From Candidatus Atribacteria bacterium (GTDB lineage Bacteria > Atribacterota > JS1 > SB-45 > 34-128), in the NCBI GenBank assembly GCA_003451675.1, contig DMCY01000054.1, positions 1 to 23,210 on the forward strand: 23,210 bases of DNA, given 5' to 3'. Positions 17,393 to 23,210 of this stretch are shown here, in pieces. The position numbers and the translations under genes are program-made. The notes below the pieces were generated by a model. That model was not told the DNA's origin and did not search any database. It was given only the letters and a program-made list of their open reading frames with translations. Position 1 is the first letter of the stretch, and the number at the start of each line of letters is the position of its first letter.

Positions 17393-17902
17393 TTACAAGC
17401 TTCCTCCTGTAAGATAATTAAATAAATTATCCTTATCTATTTCAAGGGTCAATAATCTATCTCCTACTAATGAAGATAAATTAATTTCTTCGCCTTTGAA
17501 ATAGAAAATATTTTCTCTTACTACCCCAATTCTATAATAAATTGGGGTAGATATAATCCTGTGCATATTTTTTATTTTAAATCTACCCTCCTCTTCTACA
17601 AATATTTCATTTTCAAAAGTTGTATAAGGGAGACCTGCTCCGTGATCGAGAAAATCAGTTTCAATTAATACAATCTGATAATCTTTATTAATGATAAATA
17701 TTTCCCACACAGGAGTTAGGGCAACAGAGTGAGTATATTTCAAAATAAATTTATCCCCGGGTTGGACCTTCTGTTTAAAAATTAATCCTCCACCAGAAAA
17801 AGGCTTGAGTTCCAGGGTATATACTGGAATAAAAAATAATATTATAATGATAATTAAGGCAATAAGCAATCCAATCAGGGCAATATATTTATTCTTTAAC
17901 AT
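17393..17902 (-). CDS. DUF1850 protein linked to TAXI TRAP transporter
   Basis: Small protein of the DUF1850 family, which commonly sits between TAXI receptor and fused permease genes and is thought to belong to the transporter, though its role is not established. 169 residues. One N-terminal TM segment or signal anchor (about 8-28, LIGLLIALIIIIILFFIPVY) precedes an extracytoplasmic domain with the family core KYTHSVALTPVWEIF and ETDFLDHGAGLP. ATG start. The only Shine-Dalgarno-like sequence (GGA, 10 nt upstream) lies in the 3' arm of the intercistronic hairpin at 17913-17955. Its coding region contains an 11-bp hairpin (17521-17550). It directly abuts the permease. Confidence 0.87.
   Translation of the reverse strand: MLKNKYIALIGLLIALIIIIILFFIPVYTLELKPFSGGGLIFKQKVQPGDKFILKYTHSVALTPVWEIFIINKDYQIVLIETDFLDHGAGLPYTTFENEIFVEEEGRFKIKNMHRIISTPIYYRIGVVRENIFYFKGEEINLSSLVGDRLLTLEIDKDNLFNYLTGGSL
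17521..17550 (-). other. Hairpin inside the DUF1850 coding region
   Basis: CTACCCCAATT (17521-17531) is perfectly complementary to AATTGGGGTAG (17540-17550) with an 8-nt loop. It falls in the coding sequence for TPIYYRIGVV of the DUF1850 protein. The 11-bp stem contains a run of four G-C pairs and would be stable in the mRNA. Confidence 0.55.
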
Positions 17903-17912
17903 ATAAATTGAT

Positions 17913-17955
17913 TCCGGGTACCATAGAAAAATTTTCTCATTTTATGGTACCCGGA
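17913..17955 (-). promoter_or_regulatory. Intercistronic hairpin between TAXI receptor and DUF1850
   Basis: A 13-bp stem (17913-17925 with 17943-17955, core CCGGGTACCATA) and a 17-nt loop fill most of the 69-nt gap after the receptor gene. In the gene direction the 3' arm ends CCCGGA only 10 nt before the DUF1850 ATG, so it covers the only Shine-Dalgarno-like bases. Such hairpins after solute-receptor genes often protect the upstream message and reduce expression of the membrane genes; that role is inferred. On the minus strand it lacks a U-run. Confidence 0.65.
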
Positions 17956-17971
17956 TTTTACTTTCCTAACC

Positions 17972-18940
17972 TTATTTAATCAAGCCAACTTCTTTGTAGT
18001 ATAATTCAGCACCTGGATGCAAAGGTATTCCTATACCGTCAAGGGCAGTTTCCAAAGTAATATTTTTACCTTGGGAATGTACTTTTTCTAATACATCTCG
18101 GTGTTCCCATAAGGCTTTGGTCATTTTGTAGACTAATGTAGGTGATAGTTTGGCATCACATATCCATAAGGCGGGTGTGGCAAGGGCTGGAACATCTTCA
18201 TCTACGCCTTTATACAGTCCACCAGGGATAACTGTAGCTCCGTAATAAGGAATTGCTTCAACTAATTCTTTTATCTTTTCTGCACTTATAGGAATCAATA
18301 CAATATCTCTCTTGGTAGCTATATTAATGATACTGGAAGTAGGATAACCGGCAGTTGTAAAACCTGCATCTATTTGCCCATCGATCAAACGTTGAGCAAC
18401 TTCATTGAAGCTTAAAAAATCTGCCTTAATATCGTCAAAGGTAATACCATGGGCGTTTAAGATTATTTCAGCATCAGCAGCAGTTCCGCTATTAGGTGCA
18501 CCCACTCCCACTCTCTTCCGTTTGAGGTCTTCTATGCATGTGATTCCGGAAGCCTTGGTAGCAACTATATGAATAGTTTCCGGGTATAAAGAAGCAATAC
18601 CCCTTAAATTAGTAATAGGTTGTGCATCTTTTAATATCCCCGTTGCGCTATAACTCCAGTAAGTTGTATTAGCTTGTGAAAAAGCAGTTTCTATTTGTCC
18701 TCTACTTATTAAATTACAGTTTGCCACTGAGGCATTCCCTGACTGTGCAGTAACTATTAAACCTTCAACATTATTAGAAAGCATTTGAGCTAACGCTCCA
18801 CCCAAAGGATAATAGGTTCCGCCGGTTCCGCCGGTAGCAATAGCTACAAATTGTCTTTCAGCAGCCATCCCAAAACTAAACATTCCCACTACTAAACTAA
18901 TTGCTAATACTAAAACTAATATTGTCTTGTTTTTTAGCAT
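17972..18940 (-). CDS. TAXI family TRAP transporter solute-binding receptor
   Basis: Extracytoplasmic solute receptor of the TRAP-associated TAXI family (imp-like immunogenic proteins). 322 residues. A signal peptide covers about 1-26 (ILVLVLAISLVVGMFSFGMAAE). Mature-protein hallmarks are FVAIATGGTGGTYYPLGGALAQ, SGNASVANCNLISRGQIETAF, GVGAPNSGTAADAEIIL and FTTAGYPTSSI. Relatives bind C4-C5 dicarboxylates or glutamate, but the ligand here is unknown. ATG start with a strong Shine-Dalgarno (AAAGGAGAG). It is the first gene of a receptor-DUF1850-permease operon, with a 211-nt AT-rich gap upstream after ybeY in which I could not assign a promoter. Confidence 0.95.
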   Translation of the reverse strand: MLKNKTILVLVLAISLVVGMFSFGMAAERQFVAIATGGTGGTYYPLGGALAQMLSNNVEGLIVTAQSGNASVANCNLISRGQIETAFSQANTTYWSYSATGILKDAQPITNLRGIASLYPETIHIVATKASGITCIEDLKRKRVGVGAPNSGTAADAEIILNAHGITFDDIKADFLSFNEVAQRLIDGQIDAGFTTAGYPTSSIINIATKRDIVLIPISAEKIKELVEAIPYYGATVIPGGLYKGVDEDVPALATPALWICDAKLSPTLVYKMTKALWEHRDVLEKVHSQGKNITLETALDGIGIPLHPGAELYYKEVGLIK

Positions 18941-19151
18941 TAAAAACTCTCCTTTACTTTTTTAAAATATAATTTTATATACTAACTAAAAACAAATATT
19001 TTGCAGGCTTATACCTCACCTCCCATTTTTTAATTCTTTTCGTTCAGCGAATCTATATTAAGTATTTTTTCTATATATCTACTTTTTGTGTTAAAATAAC
19101 CTGAAAAACTAAATAAATACAATTATCAATTTAATTATATAAAACATAGAG

Positions 19152-19598
19152 TTACAAAGCAAATATTTTCAAGATTTCGCTTTCTTTTTCCCGCATTATT
19201 TTATAATCTTTGTCTTTTTCGTGATCATAACCAGTTAAGTGCAATAATCCATGAATCAGTAATACTGTTAACTCTTTTTCTAGACTATGATTTAAGGTAT
19301 CTGCCTGCCTTTGGGCAGTCTCTACAGAAATAATTATATCTCCCAAAAGCTTATCGCTCTCTACCTTCGGAGATTTGATAGTTCCTTCCAGTAAACTAAA
19401 AGACAAAACATCGGTTGGTTTATCAACCCCTCGATATTTATTATTCAGCGACCTTATAAATTTATCATCAGTAAACAAAACACTTATTTCTGTTTCTTCA
19501 TCAACCTTTAGATGTTGCAGAACCTTTTTGATTATTCCTTTTGTTCTTCGTTGATTTATCTTTATTATTTTCTGTTGATTTTTTATTAGAATTTCCAT
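19152..19598 (-). CDS. ybeY: Endoribonuclease YbeY (rRNA maturation factor)
   Basis: Zn-dependent endoribonuclease used in 16S rRNA 3'-end maturation and ribosome quality control. The metal motif H-x3-H-x5-H is present as HGLLHLTGYDH (His116, His120, His126 from the chosen start), preceded by the family core YRGVDKPTDVLSFSL and LGDIIIS. I chose the ATG at 19596-19598 because homologous proteins begin near MEILI and a purine-rich stretch precedes it; a second in-frame ATG at 19614-19616 would add six residues and has no Shine-Dalgarno. The first 98 nt overlap the 3' end of pgpH in another frame. The usual downstream dgkA-cdd-era block is replaced by a TRAP operon. Confidence 0.93.
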   Translation of the reverse strand: MEILIKNQQKIIKINQRRTKGIIKKVLQHLKVDEETEISVLFTDDKFIRSLNNKYRGVDKPTDVLSFSLLEGTIKSPKVESDKLLGDIIISVETAQRQADTLNHSLEKELTVLLIHGLLHLTGYDHEKDKDYKIMREKESEILKIFAL

Positions 19599-21789
19599 TC
19601 TTTCTTTTCTCTTCATTAATTTTTTTTATTAAATCCTCATCAGGATATTCCACCCGACTATGAAACATTCCGGTAAGTATCCGAGAAAAACTATCTCCAA
19701 TTTTGTCTAAATCTTTCAAGGTTAAATCACATTCTTCCAGCTGACCATTTTCTAAATTCCTCTGGATAATCTCCTTAACCAGAGTTTTTATCCTGGTTGC
19801 CGTAGGATTAGTTAAACTTCTGGTTGCCGCTTCCAGCGAATCAGCTAATAAAATAATTCCTGCTTCTTTAGTTTGGGGTTTTGGTCCGGAATAACGATAA
19901 TTCTCTTCGGCAACTGCATCATTAGCTGATCCATTTTCTTTTAAAGCCCTGTGGAAGAAATAGGTAATCAAGTTGGTTCCGTGGTGTTGGGCGATTATAT
20001 CGATTATATCCTTAGGGAGTTTATTTTTTTTCGCCAATTCTATTCCTTCTTTAATATGAGAAGCAATTACTAAAGCGCTTAAACTGGGTTCCATCTCATC
20101 ATGAATATTCTTATATGCTTCTTGATTCTCAGTAAAGAAATAAGGTCTTTTTATTTTACCTATATCATGATAAATAGCACCAACCCGAGCTAACAACCCA
20201 TTACCCCCAATCTCTTCGGCAGCAGTCTCAGATAGATTTCCTACAACTATACTGTGATGATAGGTACCAGGTGCTTCCAATATCATCTTCTTCAGTAGAG
20301 CCTGATTAGGATTAGATAATTCCATCAGTTTAAAAGAGGTGGTGATATCGAAATAGCTTTCTAAAAAAGGTAAAATTCCGATAGTCAAAATGACTGCTAA
20401 AAAACCGTTTAGCACTCCCCATAAATTATTTTGTAATATTAGATAATAACTTTCATTATTGATTAAACCCAAAGCTGATATAGTAATTATATTAACTCCG
20501 GCAATAATTAACCCTGCACGGGTCAGGCTTGACCTTTGGGTAGCTTTCCGAATACTATATATAGCTACAATCCCACTAATTACCGTGACTAAAATATAAT
20601 TTAATCCGCCTCCCAGAATAAATCCTATTAACAAGCTTAATATCACGGTAAGTAATATGGCGATATTAGGATTTAAAGATATGGCAATTAACATTGAGGA
20701 AGAAGCGATAGGCATTAAATACCCTGATGCCTGACTAGCTACTTTAGCGAGCAAAACAACAAAAATAGAAATAATGCCCAGCAATATTAATTTGTTTATA
20801 TTTTCATAAATGTCAGGATAAAAGTAGCTCAAATATAAAAAGACCACTAAAAGGCAGATCGCAGTAATCATAATTATTCCTATAATGTTAGAAAAGTTTA
20901 TCTTGGGATTTTTTAGACCTAAAGCATTAAGAATGGCGATATGTTCCGAAGTTACCACTTCTCCTTTTCTTATAATTATCTGCCCTTTTTGAATTGTTCT
21001 TATAACATCATCTACTGAAGCGATGGCTTCCTGACGTCTTTTTTCTGTATCTTCTTCATTTAAAAATAAACTTGGTAGAACCAAAGAGGTAGCAATATCG
21101 CTGGCAATCAAGGCATCGCGATGATCAAGGGAAATCTCGCTAATCTCTCTAATTAATTGTTTTTTGGCATTTTCTAAATCTTCTATTTTAATTCCCTGTT
21201 CCATAATTTTTCTCATAGAATTTTTAATATCTACCCTTATTTTCTCTAAAGATAAATTATCGAATTGAAGGCACTCCGCTATGACCTTTTCACTAATATA
21301 TAATCCTAAATTTTTATTTATTTCATTAGCCATTTCGTTTAATTCATCATCTGTCAATCTTCTATCGTTCTCCGTTATATTATCATTAGTATCTTTAGAT
21401 GATTCATCTATTTTTTCTTTGTATTCTTTTATCTTTGAAAAGAGACTATCTATTTGTTTTTCAACATTTTCAATATTTGCTAAATTTAAATCATACACTT
21501 CTTTTATCGATTTGGCTGCCTTTTCTCTTAAATTTTGTGTTGCCTCTAAATCTGCAAATTCAAAATTCCCCGGGGACAAAATATCTTTAGAACAGATTTG
21601 CCCTTCTTTTAAGAGAATTTTATCCGGGAAAAAATTAATAGACAGAACGAGGGTAATTGCGATTAACAAAATTAAAAATATAGATATTTTTTGTATTATA
21701 TTTTTATCAATTAATTTTTTCTTTTGCATATTTTTACCTGACATTTTATCTCTACTTTTCCGTTTATTCCATTTCTCATATAGTTTCAC
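19501..21789 (-). CDS. pgpH: 7TM-HD c-di-AMP phosphodiesterase PgpH family
   Basis: Membrane phosphodiesterase related to Listeria PgpH, which hydrolyses c-di-AMP. 762 residues. An N-terminal TM helix (about 35-50) precedes the extracytoplasmic 7TMR-HDED domain (about 60-290), a seven-TM block (about 300-480), and a cytosolic HD domain with PGTYHHSIVVGNLSE, the metal dyad His541-Asp542 in AIYHDIGKIKRPYFF, QHHGTNLITYFFHRA and ADSLEAATRSL. The start is GTG at 21787-21789 with GGGAGTGA upstream; a methionine 16 codons in is an alternative. The last 32 or so residues are a Lys/Asn/Ser-rich tail encoded by DNA that also encodes the YbeY N-terminus, beyond the normal family end near HSRVEYP. c-di-AMP specificity is inferred from family architecture. 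Confidence 0.93.
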   Translation of the reverse strand: MKLYEKWNKRKSRDKMSGKNMQKKKLIDKNIIQKISIFLILLIAITLVLSINFFPDKILLKEGQICSKDILSPGNFEFADLEATQNLREKAAKSIKEVYDLNLANIENVEKQIDSLFSKIKEYKEKIDESSKDTNDNITENDRRLTDDELNEMANEINKNLGLYISEKVIAECLQFDNLSLEKIRVDIKNSMRKIMEQGIKIEDLENAKKQLIREISEISLDHRDALIASDIATSLVLPSLFLNEEDTEKRRQEAIASVDDVIRTIQKGQIIIRKGEVVTSEHIAILNALGLKNPKINFSNIIGIIMITAICLLVVFLYLSYFYPDIYENINKLILLGIISIFVVLLAKVASQASGYLMPIASSSMLIAISLNPNIAILLTVILSLLIGFILGGGLNYILVTVISGIVAIYSIRKATQRSSLTRAGLIIAGVNIITISALGLINNESYYLILQNNLWGVLNGFLAVILTIGILPFLESYFDITTSFKLMELSNPNQALLKKMILEAPGTYHHSIVVGNLSETAAEEIGGNGLLARVGAIYHDIGKIKRPYFFTENQEAYKNIHDEMEPSLSALVIASHIKEGIELAKKNKLPKDIIDIIAQHHGTNLITYFFHRALKENGSANDAVAEENYRYSGPKPQTKEAGIILLADSLEAATRSLTNPTATRIKTLVKEIIQRNLENGQLEECDLTLKDLDKIGDSFSRILTGMFHSRVEYPDEDLIKKINEEKRKNGNSNKKSTENNKDKSTKNKRNNQKGSATSKG

Positions 21790-21798
21790 GAGGTTGAA

Positions 21799-22641
21799 TC
21801 ACTCCCTTTCCTGGTTCCGTAAATCTTCCCTTTCATAAGCGCGAATAATCTCTTGAACCAATCTGTGTCTCACCACGTCTCGATCATTAAGGTATATAAA
21901 TTCGATGCCTTTTATTTTTTTAAGTATCTTTTCCACTCTTGTTAATCCGGAATGTTCTTTGAGTGGTAAATCTACCTGAGTAATATCTCCATTAATTATA
22001 ACTTTAGAACCAAAACCAAAACGGGTTAAAAACATCTTCATCTGACCTAAAGTAGTATTTTGAGCATCGTCTAAGATAATAAAGGAATTATTTAAGGTTC
22101 TTCCCCTCATATAGGCTAAAGGGGCTATTTCTATTATCCCTCTTTCCATATACTTTTGGAATTTTTCGGAAGGCATCATTTCGTACATTGCATCATACAA
22201 GGGGCGAAAATAGGGGTCTATCTTTTCTAATAAATCTCCGGGTAAATAACCTAAACTTTCCCCGGCTTCTACCGCTGGTCTAACCAAAATTATTCTATCT
22301 ACTTCTTTATTCTTTAAGGCAGACAAGGCAATAGCTACTGCTAAGTAGGTCTTTCCTGTACCAGCAGGTCCGATAACAAAGACAATATCATTCTTTCTAA
22401 CGGCATCTATATATTTCTGTTGACCTAAGGTTTTTGGCCTAATCTCTTTATCTTTTTTGAAAACGTAAATCACATCTTTGTATAACAATTTCCAATCTAC
22501 AGGCTGGTTATTCTCAGACATTTCAACATGGTATTTTACCTGTGCTATAGAAAGTGGATGCCCTTTCCTAATTATGGAGATAAGTCCTTCAATTATTTTT
22601 ACAGCTTTATCCGTTTCACTCTTTATCCCTGAAATAACCAA
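21799..22641 (-). CDS. phoH: PhoH-like ATPase (YbeZ/PhoH family), start uncertain
   Basis: Cytosolic P-loop protein of the PhoH/YbeZ family that acts alongside YbeY in RNA metabolism. Walker A GPAGTGKT is at residues 91-98 from the TTG start used here, followed by RPAVEAGESLGYLPGDL, MRGRTLNNSFIILDDAQNTT and GDITQVDLP, all family hallmarks. The Walker B segment reads DDAQN (Asp191-Asp192) where most homologues have DEAQN. The first canonical start is TTG at 22639-22641, giving 280 residues, short for the family (about 320). In the same frame a family-like N-terminal domain continues to about 22785 without any ATG, GTG, TTG or CTG. The gene stops 9 nt before the pgpH start. Coding sequence therefore almost certainly extends further upstream than annotated. 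Confidence 0.9.
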   Translation of the reverse strand: MVISGIKSETDKAVKIIEGLISIIRKGHPLSIAQVKYHVEMSENNQPVDWKLLYKDVIYVFKKDKEIRPKTLGQQKYIDAVRKNDIVFVIGPAGTGKTYLAVAIALSALKNKEVDRIILVRPAVEAGESLGYLPGDLLEKIDPYFRPLYDAMYEMMPSEKFQKYMERGIIEIAPLAYMRGRTLNNSFIILDDAQNTTLGQMKMFLTRFGFGSKVIINGDITQVDLPLKEHSGLTRVEKILKKIKGIEFIYLNDRDVVRHRLVQEIIRAYEREDLRNQERE

Positions 22642-22794
22642 CTTGCTATCATTTTGTGTTGATATTTTTATGGAAAAATGCTGGTTGATAAATTTAATAT
22701 TTTTATCATATTGTCCAAAAAGTTCTCTTAGCTCATCTTTATTATTAATTAATATACTTTTACTTATGTTTTTATCTTTTTCTATTATATTTCC
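22642..22794 (-). other. phoH: In-frame upstream extension of phoH without a canonical start
   Basis: The 51 codons between the in-frame stop (TAG, 22795-22797) and the TTG start of phoH translate to sequence that reads as a PhoH N-terminal domain, including ELFGQYDKNIKFINQHF and SIKISTQNDSK. There is no ATG, GTG, TTG or CTG in this stretch. TAGGGA lies suitably upstream of ATA codons at 22783-22788, so non-canonical initiation at ATA (or ATT further in), or a sequence error destroying the start codon, are possible explanations. An ATA start would give about 328 residues, the usual family length. Confidence 0.7.
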
Positions 22795-22829
22795 CTACTT
22801 TCGTAAAATATAGTAATAAACTCGTATCT

Positions 22830-23023
22830 CGTATAGAATTAGTTAGCTAGTGCTCTGTTAAATAAAGTATGTTATATTTCTTGAGATTGCTTCGTCGCTT
22901 TGCTCCTCGCAATGACACCCGGTATTTTGTCATTGCGAGCGTTAGCGAAGCAATCTCAAAACTATCTTACCTCGGTTAACTTAGCACTAGTTAGTTAGTT
23001 GCCTGGTTAGTTAGTTATTTAAA
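22830..23023 (+). repeat. Dispersed intergenic repeat, interrupted copy
   Basis: CGTATAGAATTAGTTAG (22830-22846) and TTAGTTAGTTGCCTGGTTAG (22991-23010) match 10510-10526 and 10531-10550 almost exactly. At 10.5 kb these two parts are only 4 nt apart. Here they are separated by the 144-bp palindromic element. Confidence 0.65.
22847..22990. mobile_element. MITE-like nested inverted-repeat element (144 bp)
   Basis: The ends are CTAGTGCTCTGTTAA (22847-22861) and the imperfect complement of it at 22976-22990 (13 of 15 pairs). Inside are longer arms at 22881-22916 and 22929-22959, pairing through TTGAGATTGCTTCG and CTCGCAATGAC around a 12-nt loop. The core (ATTGCTTCG...CTCGCAATGAC) resembles a palindromic repeat that recurs in many bacterial genomes. 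No coding sequence is present. The flanking dispersed repeat at 22830-22846 and 22991-23017 is nearly continuous at 10510-10558, which suggests insertion into a pre-existing repeat, perhaps with TTAG duplicated at the ends. Confidence 0.65.
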
Positions 23024-23210
23024 GAAACAATACCAAGTTAGTATAGAGATATGGCGTGCTGTGTCTTATTGTGCTAATTAACAGTTGAAAAATATTAGAC
23101 AGGTAAGCCTCTGCCCTCATAAAAAAGAGATGTGGCTACCAGCTACACTTTGGGTTCGATATGTCACCTCTTCACTCTTGAATTATAATTTTCTTCGTCG
23201 AGTAGATGAA
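23024..23210. other. Gene-free right edge with a small inverted repeat
   Basis: No gene can be supported. GGTAAGCC (23102-23109) and GGCTACC (23134-23140) can pair with one bulge and, on the minus strand, are followed by a weak T-rich tract (TAATATTTTT), so a terminator for a gene beyond the edge is possible. A minus-strand frame open from the edge ends in TGA near 23166-23168 (14 codons, ...NYNSRVKR), which may be the tail of that gene but is too short to identify. Confidence 0.3.

Noticed and set aside
19000..19035. ATGGGAGGTGAGGTATAA upstream of the TAXI receptor as a tiny leader ORF
   Set aside because: Five codons, no ribosome-binding site of its own; the GGAGGTGAG may be chance. Not supportable as a gene.
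19599..19616. Upstream ATG at 19614-19616 as the ybeY start
   Set aside because: In frame but preceded only by an A/T run with no Shine-Dalgarno; family alignment favours the ATG at 19596-19598. Kept as an alternative only.
23148..23172. TTTGGGTTCGATATGTCA, resembling a tRNA T-arm
   Set aside because: The stem flanking GGTTCGAT does not pair properly and no acceptor, D or anticodon arm can be drawn around it.

Overview
The window is an AT-rich bacterial chromosome segment in which every gene I can support lies on the minus strand (transcribed from high to low coordinates). Gene content is core housekeeping: phoH, pgpH, ybeY, cdd, recO, glyQ, glyS, the PPDK regulatory protein and ppdK, plus a K+-dependent-type membrane pyrophosphatase, a pyrimidine-nucleoside phosphorylase, two CNNM/CBS (CorC/HlyC) proteins, a DUF3048 protein and a TAXI-type TRAP transporter. 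The gene order resembles the clostridial phoH-pgpH-ybeY...cdd...recO-glyQ-glyS-PPDK regulator-ppdK island. An anaerobe of a deep-branching low-GC lineage fits (Atribacterota is my best guess because of the PPi enzymes, TAXI transporter and intergenic style), but Firmicutes or another candidate phylum cannot be excluded from sequence alone.

Layout from right to left, in the direction of transcription. (1) 22786-23210: a gene-free edge with a MITE-like nested palindrome inserted in a dispersed repeat. (2) 19152-22785: phoH, pgpH and ybeY, compact and partly overlapping. (3) 15440-18940: a three-gene TAXI TRAP operon (receptor, DUF1850, fused permease). (4) 10723-15228: corC-like 1, corC-like 2, DUF3048, cdd and recO, closely packed. 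(5) 10322-10722: a repeat-filled gap holding a near-consensus sigma-A promoter and a leader hairpin for the next unit. (6) 3858-10321: glyQ-glyS-PPDK regulator-ppdK, with gaps of 28, 2 and 2 nt. (7) 1696-3660: hppA, preceded by a perfect 37-bp palindrome. (8) 46-1380: pyrimidine-nucleoside phosphorylase.

Functionally, ppdK, its regulator and hppA form a pyrophosphate-based energy module: PPDK interconverts PEP/AMP/PPi and pyruvate/ATP/Pi, the regulator switches it by Thr phosphorylation, and HppA turns PPi hydrolysis into an ion gradient. Cdd and the nucleoside phosphorylase belong to pyrimidine salvage. PhoH, YbeY and the CorC-like proteins recall the ybeZ-ybeY-ybeX grouping, here split by the TRAP operon. 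Era and dgkA, usually in this island, are missing from it.

I found no convincing new protein system. The most unusual material is non-coding: a dispersed family of short degenerate intergenic repeats that abuts or supplies the stop codons of two genes, one copy of which appears interrupted by a 144-bp inverted-repeat element; several long perfect palindromes; and a phoH frame that continues about 50 codons upstream of its first canonical start.
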